This document shows positions 25,405-34,285 of a stretch of DNA of 64,000 nt, one piece after another (the stretch's first letter is position 1; the number at the start of each line of letters is the position of its first letter). The DNA comes from Arthrobacter sp. zg-Y844 (GTDB taxonomy: Bacteria; Actinomycetota; Actinomycetes; Actinomycetales; Micrococcaceae), in contig NZ_JANFLS010000002.1 of NCBI RefSeq assembly GCF_024385465.1, positions 124,001 to 188,000 on the forward strand, read 5' to 3'. The position numbers and the translations under genes are program-made. The notes under the pieces were generated by a model that ran no database searches, was not told the DNA's origin, and worked only from the letters and a program-made list of their open reading frames with translations.

Positions 25405-26702
25405 AGGAACGCCTTCCCCTCGCCGCGGTAGGTGGGCAACGTGTCCACGATCTTCCCGCCGTCCACGACCTGGTACTCGTTGAGGTGTTCGGCCGGCTCG
25501 CCGCTCTTGGCATGCCGGAACCAGACGCGGTCACCGGGACGCAGCATCCCGGCAGCCGCACCGTGCAGGGGAGTCTGTACCTCTCCCGCCCCTTCCCGCG
25601 GGAGGAAACGCAGGCCCGCCGGCCAGACCGGACGCGGAAGGCGGCTGGCTCCCGGCGGCCCCGAGGCGATCCATCCGCCGCCCAGCACGGTGGCGGTGTC
25701 CGACGTCGGACGGCGGACGACGTCGAACGCGTAGGCGGCGGCAGGGGCCGGCGTAAACGCACGGTAGTTGTCGAACAGGTGTCCGCCGAAGAGTCCGGAA
25801 CCGGCCGTTATCTCGGTGACCGCCGGGTCCGCGCGCGTGGCTTCGATGGAGCCGGTGCCGCCGCCGTTCACGAATTCGAGCGGGGCCAGATCGCGCAGCC
25901 GCCCGGCAATGAGCTGCCTGCGGCCGAGGAGCTCGGCCATGGACCGCGGCTGCAGGTGCCGCATGAGGACATTCCGCGGGCCTGCCCCGGGAACCGCGTC
26001 GCCCACGCCGGCCACCTGGGCTTCGTACATCATCAAACCCACCAGCCGGAAGCCGGGGCGGGCGGCAATCCGACGGCCCAGTCGGACGGCGTCGTCCGGG
26101 GTGTGCAGGGGAGACCGCCGGGTGCCGATGAAGCCCAGCGCCGGCGCCTGCCAGGAGGCGTCCGCATCCAGGCAGATACGCACCTCCGGGCGCTTGCCCG
26201 CCGGTGCCAGGGCATCTATCAGGTCCAGCTGGGACTCGTCGTCGACCATCAGGGTCACCCGGGCGGCCAGCCGTTCGTCGCCCAGCAGCCGGGTGAGAGC
26301 CGTCCGGTCCGTGCTGGGATATCCCACTAAAACATCCGTGCACCGCTCCGCCAGCCACAGGGCTTCGGGGAGTGTGTAACCGAAAACGCCCCGAAAACCG
26401 GGGAGCTGAAGCAGCGCCTCTATGACGCCGCGGACGCGGAGGGACTTGCTGGCAATCCGCAGGGGCATGCCGCCGGCGCGCCGGAGCAGGTCCGCAGCGT
26501 TGGACCGAAGAGCCTCCAGCCCCAGCACCGCCACCGGTGCCGGCAGGGCCGCGGTGGCCTCCGACAATGCGGGCCAATAGGTTTCGGGGGTCAGCCAGGG
26601 AGGGGACACGGCTGTTGAGGATGGGTCCGGTGTTCCCGGCAAGCCGGGCGGGAACAATTGCAGAGGGGGAGCCGGAGTCCCGGCGTCGTTGCGGTTACCC
26701 AT
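25401..26702 (-). CDS. PLP-dependent alanine racemase / D-threonine aldolase-like protein
   Basis: A 433-residue fold-type III PLP protein. The Lys in LRIASKSLRV is in place to bind PLP, EFVNGGGTGS is the phosphate-binding loop, and the C-terminal domain has the DSD1-like metal-binding look (GDRVWFRHAKSGEPAEHLNEY). Related proteins are annotated as amino acid deaminase/aldolase, so the reaction is uncertain. Start ATG at 26702 with GGAGG upstream. The tight pairing with the lactone oxidase suggests one pathway. Confidence 0.8.
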   Translation of the reverse strand: MGNRNDAGTPAPPLQLFPPGLPGTPDPSSTAVSPPWLTPETYWPALSEATAALPAPVAVLGLEALRSNAADLLRRAGGMPLRIASKSLRVRGVIEALLQLPGFRGVFGYTLPEALWLAERCTDVLVGYPSTDRTALTRLLGDERLAARVTLMVDDESQLDLIDALAPAGKRPEVRICLDADASWQAPALGFIGTRRSPLHTPDDAVRLGRRIAARPGFRLVGLMMYEAQVAGVGDAVPGAGPRNVLMRHLQPRSMAELLGRRQLIAGRLRDLAPLEFVNGGGTGSIEATRADPAVTEITAGSGLFGGHLFDNYRAFTPAPAAAYAFDVVRRPTSDTATVLGGGWIASGPPGASRLPRPVWPAGLRFLPREGAGEVQTPLHGAAAGMLRPGDRVWFRHAKSGEPAEHLNEYQVVDGGKIVDTLPTYRGEGKAFL

Positions 26703-26885
26703 GGTGACCTCCGTTGTCTGCACCCACCCTAAACGCGGAATGCCGCACCCTCCAGCACGCAACGCTCGGCAGCCGCAGCGCAATGTCACAGACAAACACC
26801 AGCCTTCCGGGTTAGGGTGGTCACATCCGCAGAGCGAAACCGCTCGCCACGCCGACTGGGAAGTCGTACACCACCAGAAGGCCGC

Positions 26886-27983
26886 ATGAGTTTAACCGCA
26901 TCCTCCACTGCACCCGTTGAAGAAGTCCCGAGCGAAAAGAAGCCGCGCCGGAATAACGTCACCAGCACCTACTCCGGACTGCTTAAAGCCGTCCGTGACG
27001 AAGGCCTGCTGAAGCGCCGGAGCTCTTTCTACATCACCACTTTCGTGTTCCTGTGCATCGGCCTGGTTGCCGCCGCCACAGGGTCTTTCTTTATCGGGGA
27101 GAGCTGGTTCCAGCTGCTCATCGCCGCGGCGCTGGGCATCCTCCTGACGCAGCTAGCGTTTATTGCGCACGAGGCCTCGCACCGCCAGGTGTTCGAATCG
27201 GGGCCGGCTAATGACCGGGCCGGTAAGTTCGTGGCAAACGCCGTCGTCGGCATCAGTTACCAGTGGTGGATGAACAAGCACAGCCGGCACCATGCCAACC
27301 CCAACACGGTGGGCAAGGACCCGGACATCGACATGGACACCATCTCCTTCCTTCCGGAGCAGGCGGCACGGCAGAAGGGCTTCATGGCCTGGTTCGCACG
27401 CCGCCAGGGATGGCTGTTCTTCCCGCTGCTGATGCTGGAGGGCATCAACCTGCATGCGACGTCCATCAAGCACCTGTTCGCGAACAAGCAGGTCAAGGGA
27501 CGCATCTCCGAACTGGTCATGGTCTTCACCCGTCTGGGCCTGTACCTGGCTGCCGTGTTCTTCTTCCTGCCGGTGGGAATGGCCTTCGCCTTCATCGGCG
27601 TGCAGCTTGCAGTTTTCGGTGTCTACATGGGTGCTTCGTTCGCCCCGAACCACAAGGGCATGCCGATTCTCCCCAGGGACTCCAAGGTCGATTTCCTTAG
27701 CCGCCAGGTTCTGACTTCGCGGAACATCGTGGGCCGCGGCATGAACACCCTGATGGGTGGACTGAACTACCAGGTGGAGCACCACCTGTTCCCGAGCATG
27801 CCCCGGCCGTCGCTGGCCCGGGCCAGCGAACTGGTGAAGGAACACTGCTCCAAGCACTCCATCCCCTACACCGAGACCACGCTCGTGCAGTCCTACGCCA
27901 TTGTGGTCCGGTACCTCAACGAGGTGGGGCTCTCCGCCCGGGATCCGTTCGACTGCCCGGTCCGGTCAAAGTACCGCATCTAG
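26886..27983 (+). CDS. Membrane fatty acid desaturase
   Basis: A 365-residue di-iron enzyme that puts a double bond into acyl chains of CoA or lipids at the membrane. Three histidine boxes are visible: HEASH, HSRHH and QVEHH, between four or so membrane helices. The last box with Gln places it with the front-end or DesA3-like group. AGAAGG before the ATG fixes the start. A GTG farther upstream (26817) is in frame but adds a poorly conserved, Arg-rich stretch. Confidence 0.93.
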   Translation: MSLTASSTAPVEEVPSEKKPRRNNVTSTYSGLLKAVRDEGLLKRRSSFYITTFVFLCIGLVAAATGSFFIGESWFQLLIAAALGILLTQLAFIAHEASHRQVFESGPANDRAGKFVANAVVGISYQWWMNKHSRHHANPNTVGKDPDIDMDTISFLPEQAARQKGFMAWFARRQGWLFFPLLMLEGINLHATSIKHLFANKQVKGRISELVMVFTRLGLYLAAVFFFLPVGMAFAFIGVQLAVFGVYMGASFAPNHKGMPILPRDSKVDFLSRQVLTSRNIVGRGMNTLMGGLNYQVEHHLFPSMPRPSLARASELVKEHCSKHSIPYTETTLVQSYAIVVRYLNEVGLSARDPFDCPVRSKYRI

Positions 27984-28045
27984 CGTGCTGATCCGCCGGA
28001 GCAACGGCAAATACCTGCGATCGAAGCATCTGACAGACTAGGAAT

Positions 28046-29119
28046 ATGACAAAAAACCCCGCAGACCGTCCGGCGGACAAAACTCCGGTGGCCCACCTCG
28101 GCATGCGCATGGAGGATTCCCTGCATGCATGGCGCGATGAACGTGCCCGGAAGCGGGGGGACGTGCAGATAGTCCTTCCCTTCACCGGATACGGCTCCAC
28201 GGAATGGGTGCGCGTACTTGGCCGGGTCATCCTGGCCAAGCCCGGTTATTTTGACGGCGCTGAAAAGTCGATGGCGTCCAAGGCGATCGCCGACGGCATC
28301 CGCGGCTGGCGGAACTTCATGAGCCCGCCGGTCAACAAAGCCACGGTCACCGTGGTTGTGGGCGACCAGAAGCATGTGGTCACCGCGGACCGGGGAGGAG
28401 TGGTTGACGCCGTCCTTCCTGCGGATCTTGCTCCGGGCTGGACTACCGTCCTGCTTCGTTCCGAAGACGGCGAGGAAACCACCGCGCCGATCTACGTGGT
28501 GGATCCGGCCGCCGAGGTAGGCGTGGTGTCGGACATTGACGACACCATCATGGTCACCGCACTTCCACGGCCGATGCTGGCAGCCTGGAACACCTTTGTC
28601 CTCGATGAGCACGCCCGTACGCCCACACCGGGAATGGCGGTGATGATGGACCGCCTGGCACGGGAAAACCCCGTGGGCCCGGTGCTCTACCTCTCGACCG
28701 GCGCCTGGAACGTCGCCGCTACGCTGACCAGGTTCATTACCCGCAACCTGTATCCGGCCGGTCCGCTGCTGCTGACCGACTGGGGTCCCACCACGGACCG
28801 CTGGTTCCGCAGCGGCCAGGCGCACAAGCGCAGCCAGCTGGAACGGCTGGCCCAGGAATTCCCGGACATCAAGTGGCTGCTGATCGGCGATAACGGCCAG
28901 CATGACGAAGAGATTTACGCCGACTTCGCCCAGCGCCACCCGGAAAACGTCCGGGCCATTGCCATCCGCCAGCTGTCGGCCGGCGAAGCGGTGCTGGCCG
29001 GCGGACGGACGGGCAAGCCGGGGGAGACCCCCGTGGACGTCCCCTGGATCTACGCGCCCGACGGCGCCGGGATGGCCCGTCAGCTCGCGGAGCTCGGGCT
29101 GCTGACCGACGAGGGGTAG
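28046..29119 (+). CDS. APP1-domain (DUF2183) phosphatase-like protein
   Basis: A 357-residue cytosolic protein with the HAD-like catalytic motif SDIDDTI (DxDxT) near residue 163 and the conserved LYLSTGAWN and KRSQLERLAQEFPDIKWLLIGDNGQHD blocks of the APP1 catalytic domain. In yeast App1 this domain is a phosphatidate phosphatase; the bacterial substrate is unknown. CAGACT six bases before the ATG and no clear Shine-Dalgarno suggest a leaderless mRNA. A strong hairpin follows. Confidence 0.88.
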   Translation: MTKNPADRPADKTPVAHLGMRMEDSLHAWRDERARKRGDVQIVLPFTGYGSTEWVRVLGRVILAKPGYFDGAEKSMASKAIADGIRGWRNFMSPPVNKATVTVVVGDQKHVVTADRGGVVDAVLPADLAPGWTTVLLRSEDGEETTAPIYVVDPAAEVGVVSDIDDTIMVTALPRPMLAAWNTFVLDEHARTPTPGMAVMMDRLARENPVGPVLYLSTGAWNVAATLTRFITRNLYPAGPLLLTDWGPTTDRWFRSGQAHKRSQLERLAQEFPDIKWLLIGDNGQHDEEIYADFAQRHPENVRAIAIRQLSAGEAVLAGGRTGKPGETPVDVPWIYAPDGAGMARQLAELGLLTDEG

Positions 29120-29135
29120 TTTTCCCGCTTTCGAG

Positions 29136-29177
29136 AACCGGCTCGTGCCCTGGGAGGTCCCAGGGCACGAGCCGGTT
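29136..29177. terminator. Bidirectional terminator hairpin
   Basis: A near-perfect inverted repeat with arms of 18-20 bases (29136-29155 with 29158-29177) lies between two convergent genes, 17 bases after one stop and 7 bases after the other. Confidence 0.88.
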
Positions 29178-29183
29178 TGCGGT

Positions 29184-29663
29184 TTAGGGCAGTTCCGCCT
29201 CAGTGATCGTTACTCCCCAAGGAACGCCTTCGGTGCCGTGTACGTCCACATCGAGCACCCCTGCGGCGGGCCTGATGTCCACGGTAAGCGAATGGTTGTT
29301 CGCATCCGGCCCGCATGAGAGCTCCATTGGTCCTACCCTGGCCAGCTCGATGGTCATGGTGCCGGTCTGGGCGCAGGCTGCCTGCAGAGTGACGGCCTCG
29401 GCCTCGGTCTTGAGACCGCGGACGGCGCGGACGCCGCCGTTCCGGCTATTGGTCTGGACGACCAGGACGGCTGCGCCCGGATCCGGCGCTGCGACCGGGA
29501 GCGCGGACTCGGACGGGTCGGCTCCCGGGCTCTGGCTTGCCGGGGTCTCCGAGACAGCGGAGCCTTCCGCCGTATCTGCTGTTGAACAACCCGACAAGGA
29601 TATAGCGGCAAGTGAGAATACGGCTAATGCCGGCAGTGCAATTCTGCGTTTTTTCATTAACAT
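29184..29663 (-). CDS. Small secreted lipoprotein, unknown function
   Basis: A 159-residue protein with a basic start (MLMKKRR), a hydrophobic signal and the lipobox LSGC, so it should be lipid-anchored outside the membrane. A Ser/Pro/Ala-rich linker follows, then a compact domain of about 95 residues with two cysteines (ACAQ, LSCGP) that could form a disulfide. I do not recognise the domain. AAGGGGAAC upstream sets the start. Confidence 0.8.
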   Translation of the reverse strand: MLMKKRRIALPALAVFSLAAISLSGCSTADTAEGSAVSETPASQSPGADPSESALPVAAPDPGAAVLVVQTNSRNGGVRAVRGLKTEAEAVTLQAACAQTGTMTIELARVGPMELSCGPDANNHSLTVDIRPAAGVLDVDVHGTEGVPWGVTITEAELP

Positions 29664-29921
29664 TGGTTCCCCTTTTTAGTGGGGAGGCCCTCCATGTTGT
29701 CTAACCCGATTTCCGGGCGGCTGACCCCTACGGATGGTGCTTTATGAATCGCAGTTCAATCTGTGTTTACATTTCGAAGTCTTGCTTTTCCGCCGGGCAG
29801 TGTCAATAAGAAGACGCGTTCCCGGAGGGCCCGCCAGCCCTTGGATGCCCTTTATTTCAGGCTTTTTGGGGAATGCAATTAATTTCCTGAAACCGGCTTC
29901 CAGGGGGTAATTTCCCGTGTA
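29664..29921. other. AT-richer gap, no gene seen
   Basis: These 258 bases are visibly lower in G+C than their surroundings. They carry the promoter side of the lipoprotein gene and the 3' end region of the NmrA-like gene. A loose inverted repeat (TTTCAGG at 29855, CCTGAAA at 29886) might end the latter's transcript. Confidence 0.4.
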
Positions 29922-30800
29922 CTAGCTCTGCGGATTCAGGGCCGGGCGAAGGACATCGTAAGCCCACGCCGCCAGGGCGGTGGGGGTGGAGGTCACCAGG
30001 CTGCGGGGGTCTTCCGGGGTGAAGTCCAGCTGGCCGCGCGACATCCCCAGGATCCCCTCGATCCTGGCCTCCGTTAGTCCGGCCCCGCGCAGCATGCCGG
30101 CATACTCCGTCTCGGATATCTGCAGTGCGGCCAGCGGGCGGCCGACGGCGGCACCCACAACCGCGGCAACCTCACGGAACGAGAGGTCCTGCGGGCCGAG
30201 AACCCCGAGGGTGCGCCTGCCGTGCCAGTCCGTGGCCAGCAGCCGCCCGGCCGCAACGTCCCCGATGTCCCGCGGATCGACCCACGGCATCCGGTGCTCG
30301 ACGGGCAGGATGGTGGTCAGCACGCCGGCGCGCACGGAGTCCAGATCAGCGAGCAGGTTCGTGAAGAAATAGCCGCAGCGCAGGTGCGTCACGTGCGCGC
30401 CCGTACCGTTCAGCAGTACTTCCGTGCGGGCCAGGCCGTCCACTTCACCGAACCCGCTGCGGACCTCGGCCCCCACACTGCTCTGGAACACCACGCGCGG
30501 AACGGCATTGGCGGTCACCGCTGCGGCGGCCGTCTCCCCGAACCGCTCATAGCCGTCCAGCGGGTCGTCGTCATCACTGGGCGGATCCACCCAGTACAGG
30601 GCATCGGCGCCGAAGGTGGCACGCAGGACGGCGTCCTCATCGTCCTGGTTGCCCTCCACCACATCGCAGAACCCCCGGAGCCCGGGCTCCAGCCGGGAGG
30701 CGTCGCGCAGCAGGGCCGTCGGCCGGACGCCTGCCTGGATGAGCAGCCTTAAGACCCGGGAACCAACGTGCCCCGTGGGCGTGGTAACGACAATTTTCAC
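29922..30800 (-). CDS. NmrA-like NAD(P)-binding protein
   Basis: A 292-residue atypical SDR with the Rossmann start MKIVVTTPTGHVGSRV and no SDR Tyr-Lys pair. It resembles NmrA and quinone-reductase (QOR2-type) sensors or reductases. Seen: VVFQSSVGAEVRSGFGEVDGLARTE and the WVDPRDIGDVAA region typical of the family. It starts at GTG. Function is not resolved; it stands apart from its neighbours. Confidence 0.8.
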   Translation of the reverse strand: MKIVVTTPTGHVGSRVLRLLIQAGVRPTALLRDASRLEPGLRGFCDVVEGNQDDEDAVLRATFGADALYWVDPPSDDDDPLDGYERFGETAAAAVTANAVPRVVFQSSVGAEVRSGFGEVDGLARTEVLLNGTGAHVTHLRCGYFFTNLLADLDSVRAGVLTTILPVEHRMPWVDPRDIGDVAAGRLLATDWHGRRTLGVLGPQDLSFREVAAVVGAAVGRPLAALQISETEYAGMLRGAGLTEARIEGILGMSRGQLDFTPEDPRSLVTSTPTALAAWAYDVLRPALNPQS

Positions 30801-30910
30801 GGCGCTGTCCCTTGTCCGGCGTCATCCTTCGTGCGGCGCGGCCTGGTTGCGGTCCCTGCTGCGGGGGAGTCTAACCGTCCGCCCGCGCTGCAGGAAAGGG
30901 CGGCGCGGAC

Positions 30911-32011
30911 CTAGGCGTCGCCGTCGGACTCCGTGTTGATGATCCGCAGGATGCGGCGCAGGTCCATGGCCAGGGCGGCCGTCGCATCCACGGGGCTGTC
31001 GGCCGAGCCCGAGGTGTTGACCAGGCGCACCAGCTCCACGAGCGCCTGGGTTGCCGTGGAGTGCTCCTCGCTTTCGGGATCCCAGGCCTCCACCGCTTCG
31101 GCACAGCCGTTTACTGCCTTGGCCAGGGGTACGGTCAGGGCGGCCGGGACAGCGACGTTCTGCGGATTCCGCCAGATGGCGTCGGTGAGGACTTCGGTCA
31201 TGTCCTTCACATGCCGGGTGGCGCGTTCCATGGCCCGCAGCGCCCGGTAGTCGGCAGTGAAATCACGGCTGTACTTGCGGCTGCGGATGTTTCCGTGCCG
31301 GCTGGTGTCCGCCAGCTCCACGGCTTCCCGGACCTCCTTGGTCAGGGTATCCAGTTCGCTCTCGCGCTGGGACCAGTCCTCGTGTTTGGGCGGCCAGGTT
31401 TCCTCCAGCGCCGTTCCCATGTCCCGCAGTTGCCGTGCCAGCGATTTCCGCAGTGTGACCAGCCCGTTGACGGCGCCGTTCAGGTGCAGGGGCGGGAAGA
31501 CGAGGGCGTTGACGCCCAGCCCGACAACGACACCGACCAGCATCTGCACGCCGTAGCCGAACGAATAGCCGTCCGGATCATCACCGCCCAGGAGCAGCAC
31601 GAACAGCGCAGCCATCGGCACGTATTCCCGGCCGGACGCCCCCAGGAAGTTCAACCCGCCGAGCAGCACGCCAATGCCGACGATCACGGAAATGGTCCAG
31701 ACATTCGGGGTGCCGATCAGCAGGGCCCCCAGCGCCAAAAGCATGCCGGTCACCAGGCCGGCCAGGGTTTCCATGCCGGTGCGGAAGGAACCGGAGACGG
31801 TGGGGTACATGCTGACAATGGCACCCAGCGGAGCGTAATACGGGTACTGCGAAGCCACCCCCGGCACGTGCGGGGCAAGTGTCCAGGCGATGCCGACAGC
31901 GAGGGTGGCCTTGAAGGCGAGCTGGAAGCGGGTGACGCGCAGGACTCCGGTCACCCGGTTGGTAACGGCACTCAATGACCGTTTGGAGATGGTTTTTTCG
32001 CCAGTGGTCAT
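30911..32011 (-). CDS. FUSC-family / aromatic acid exporter-like membrane protein
   Basis: A 366-residue protein with about six N-terminal membrane helices (roughly residues 25-180) and a long helical, charged cytoplasmic domain. This matches FUSC/ArAE-type exporters, which handle aromatic acids or small amphiphiles. CATACT exactly six bases before the ATG and no Shine-Dalgarno indicate a leaderless transcript. It lies 40 bases after a LysR gene on the same strand, which is its likely regulator. Confidence 0.82.
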   Translation of the reverse strand: MTTGEKTISKRSLSAVTNRVTGVLRVTRFQLAFKATLAVGIAWTLAPHVPGVASQYPYYAPLGAIVSMYPTVSGSFRTGMETLAGLVTGMLLALGALLIGTPNVWTISVIVGIGVLLGGLNFLGASGREYVPMAALFVLLLGGDDPDGYSFGYGVQMLVGVVVGLGVNALVFPPLHLNGAVNGLVTLRKSLARQLRDMGTALEETWPPKHEDWSQRESELDTLTKEVREAVELADTSRHGNIRSRKYSRDFTADYRALRAMERATRHVKDMTEVLTDAIWRNPQNVAVPAALTVPLAKAVNGCAEAVEAWDPESEEHSTATQALVELVRLVNTSGSADSPVDATAALAMDLRRILRIINTESDGDA

Positions 32012-32017
32012 GTTTCG

Positions 32018-32023
32018 AGTATG
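32018..32023 (-). promoter_or_regulatory. Leaderless -10 box CATACT, N6, ATG
   Basis: Read on the minus strand, CATACT lies six bases before the ATG at 32011. It sits within the last codons of the LysR-gene spacer, so the exporter can be transcribed on its own. Confidence 0.45.
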
Positions 32024-32051
32024 GCCCGGGCCTAACTCAGGAAACGACTTT

Positions 32052-32990
32052 TCAGCCCTGCCGGGCACCGGATGTGGGGAGCGGCACTATGCTCCGGCGG
32101 CCCAGCACATCGGCCAGCCGGTCCAGGAACAGCCGGACCTGCACGTTTTGTTCATGGATCAGCAGGGCGAAGATGCTACGGGCCAGCCGGATTTCGGGGA
32201 CATCCAGCACCACGGTGCCGGCCGGCCGGTTCAGCATCGCCAGTTCGGGCACCAGCGCCGCGCCAAGGCCGGCGGAAGCCATGGCCAGGCTGGCGTTGAA
32301 GTCATCGCAGTACGCGGCCACCTGCGGGTGGAGGCTGCAGCTGGCGAAGAGCCGCTCGATCACCAGGGCATCGGGGGTGCCTGGATGATGCATGATCCAG
32401 GGCATCCCCGCCAGCTGCTCGGCGGACATCTCGGCGCCGCTGCGGATGCCCCAGGACTCGGGCAGCACCACACGGAAATTATCGTCGCCCAGCCAGCGGC
32501 GGCTGATGGAGGACGGCCAGGCCAGCCCGCCCTGGCCCACCTGGTACACCAGTGCGACGTCGAGGTTCCCTCCCGTGCGCAGCCCCTGGATGGTCTGTGC
32601 CGGTTCGGCGACGGAAAGCAGCAGGTCAATTCCCAGATCCCGCCACTGGGGCGACGCCAGCAGTTCCGGCAGGGCGAAGGTGGCCAGGCTGGGGAAGATG
32701 CCCAGGCGCAGCACCTCTGAGCTGCCAGGTCCGGGACGGGCCGCGGCCGCCAGGAGGGCATCCATGTCGGTGAGCACCTTGACGGCGTGCCGGGCCATGA
32801 CGACGGCGGCTTCCGTGGGCGAGGCGGTGCGGGCGGAACGCTCGAACAGGCGCACACCGGTGTCCTTCTCCAGGGCGGACATCTGCTGGGACACGGCCGA
32901 GGCCGTGTAGCCCAGCCGCAGGGCGGCTCCGGCAAACGACCCGGTGCGGAGAACCTCCAGCAGCGTCTTCAGGTGCACGGGGTTGACCAT
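32052..32990 (-). CDS. LysR-family transcriptional regulator
   Basis: A 312-residue protein: N-terminal winged helix (HLKTLLEVLRTGSFAGAALRLGYTASAVSQQMSALE, residues about 4-38) and a substrate-binding domain. It is followed on the same strand by the exporter gene, so it probably senses the exported compound. AAGGAGG eight bases before the ATG at 32990 fixes the start. An interrupted palindrome CTAGT-N10-ACTAG upstream (33035-33054) could be its autoregulatory site. Confidence 0.92.
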   Translation of the reverse strand: MVNPVHLKTLLEVLRTGSFAGAALRLGYTASAVSQQMSALEKDTGVRLFERSARTASPTEAAVVMARHAVKVLTDMDALLAAAARPGPGSSEVLRLGIFPSLATFALPELLASPQWRDLGIDLLLSVAEPAQTIQGLRTGGNLDVALVYQVGQGGLAWPSSISRRWLGDDNFRVVLPESWGIRSGAEMSAEQLAGMPWIMHHPGTPDALVIERLFASCSLHPQVAAYCDDFNASLAMASAGLGAALVPELAMLNRPAGTVVLDVPEIRLARSIFALLIHEQNVQVRLFLDRLADVLGRRSIVPLPTSGARQG

Positions 32991-33025
32991 TCCGGCACCC
33001 TCCTTCCTCGCCCCTGCGGGGCCGA

Positions 33026-33054
33026 CCACAATATCTAGTGTTAGCGGGTACTAG
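33026..33054. promoter_or_regulatory. Overlapping NrdR-like box and LysR-like palindrome
   Basis: The 16-mer at 33026-33041 matches 14 of 16 positions of the NrdR box consensus acaCwAtATaTwGtgt. It overlaps the interrupted palindrome CTAGT-N10-ACTAG (33035-33054), a LysR-type layout. It is 36 bases from the LysR start and 400 from nrdH, so which protein binds is open. Confidence 0.45.
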
Positions 33055-33262
33055 ACCCGACACGCCCACGGTACGCGACACGCTTGAATCTTGCCTGCCT
33101 CGTCACATGTGCATCGCGTTCTGCACAGGCTGTGGAGAACCCCTGCCGGCCCGCTGGAATCCCGCCTATTTACGCGGCATGCCCTGTGCACAAACTGTGG
33201 ACGGCGGCCCCCTGTAATGACATACTTGTAATACATCATGTAGGGGTTCCACCTTGAGGGGC

Positions 33263-33303
33263 GCACTAGATGTAGTGTCTGGGCATGGAACTGGATGTAG
33301 TAT
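33263..33303 (+). promoter_or_regulatory. nrd operator region with two NrdR-like boxes
   Basis: Box 1 (33263-33278, GCACTAGATGTAGTGT) fits the NrdR consensus well; box 2 (33288-33303, GAACTGGATGTAGTAT) fits less well and contains a TAGTAT -10-like hexamer. They form a direct repeat with a 25-base period. Known NrdR box pairs usually sit about 31 bases apart, so the spacing is unusual. Confidence 0.55.
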
Positions 33304-33442
33304 CTAGGAACAGACTTCGAGAGCTTCACCAAGCTCCACAAGCAACTTTTTGAACACAACGAACGACCAGTATCGCCAGCTTCATCAGGCACCATCCAGC
33401 AGCACAGAACAGACTTCACGCTTCACTAGGGGAGACCACGCC

Positions 33443-33688
33443 ATGACCGTTACGGTTTACACCAAGCCCGCCTGCGTACAGTGCAACGCCACTTACCGCG
33501 CCCTCGACAAGAAGGGCATTGTGTACCAGAGCGTGGACATGTCGCAGGACCCCGAGGCCCTCGAGCGCGTCCGTGCCATGGGCTACATGCAGGCCCCCGT
33601 TGTCGTCACCGAGCAGGACTCCTGGTCCGGCTTCCGGCCCGACAAGATCGAAGAGCTGGCCCAGGCGCAGGTTTCCTCCGTAGCCTAG
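33443..33688 (+). CDS. nrdH: Glutaredoxin-like protein NrdH
   Basis: An 81-residue thioredoxin-fold electron donor for class Ib ribonucleotide reductase. Seen: VYTKPACVQCNATYRALDK with the redox CVQC, and GYMQAPVVV. The ATG at 33443 follows AGGGGAG; upstream in-frame ATGs would add a non-conserved Ser/Gln-rich tail. It is the first gene of nrdHIEF. Confidence 0.97.
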   Translation: MTVTVYTKPACVQCNATYRALDKKGIVYQSVDMSQDPEALERVRAMGYMQAPVVVTEQDSWSGFRPDKIEELAQAQVSSVA

Positions 33689-33775
33689 GGAGCCGCCGGG
33701 CTCCGTCCGGCTTTCCCGCCGCAGCACCTCGCATCACGCACCACCCGCGCAATACCCGTCAGGAGCGCAGCAACC

Positions 33776-34285
33776 ATGGCACTGGGGATGGCAGACCAAG
33801 CCGGCTTTGCGCCGGCATCGGCATCCGCAGGGGATGGACAACCGGAAACGGACGCCTCCCTGATCTACTTCTCCTCAGCCTCCGGGTATACCCGCCGTTT
33901 TGTGGAAAAGCTCGGGATCTTCGCGGCGGCTCTTCCGCTCCACACCTCCCAGCCCACACTGCTGGCCACCCGGCCCTACGTACTGCTGCTTCCCACCTAC
34001 GGTGGAACGGCTGCATCACCGGGGGCCGCAGCCCGGGGCGCCGTTCCCAAGCAGGTCATCAAGTTCCTGAACAACGAGCGCAACCGCTCCTTGATCCGGG
34101 GTGTGATCGGGGCGGGCAACACAAACTTCGGGGACTCCTATTGCCTCGCGGCGGACATCATCGCCGTGAAGTGCCAGGTCCCCGTGCTGTATCGATTTGA
34201 ACTCATGGGCACGTCCGAGGACGTCGCCAAGGTTAACGAAGGATTGGAAAAGTTTTGGACACATCAGTCGCAGAAGCCGGCATGA
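33776..34285 (+). CDS. nrdI: Flavodoxin-like protein NrdI
   Basis: A 169-residue FMN protein that helps assemble the dimanganese-tyrosyl radical of NrdF. Seen: [26 protein letters not shown] and [17 protein letters not shown], all family hallmarks. The first 26 or so residues are a non-conserved extension. AGGAG precedes the ATG. The stop overlaps the nrdE ATG by four bases. Confidence 0.96.
   Translation: MALGMADQAGFAPASASAGDGQPETDASLIYFSSASGYTRRFVEKLGIFAAALPLHTSQPTLLATRPYVLLLPTYGGTAASPGAAARGAVPKQVIKFLNNERNRSLIRGVIGAGNTNFGDSYCLAADIIAVKCQVPVLYRFELMGTSEDVAKVNEGLEKFWTHQSQKPA

Larger units (their letters stand above)
32991..33442. promoter_or_regulatory. 452-base divergent control region, LysR gene / nrdHIEF
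   Basis: No gene is seen. It is noticeably AT-richer than the flanks near 33026-33060 and 33220-33360. It holds a palindromic island near the LysR gene, an imperfect 25-base-period repeat with NrdR-box-like cores, and a leader of about 130 bases before nrdH. Individual sites are listed separately. Confidence 0.6.

Noticed and set aside
33350-33442. Upstream in-frame start for nrdH
   Set aside because: It adds 31 residues of Gln/Ser-rich sequence absent from NrdH, while AGGGGAG sits right before the ATG at 33443.
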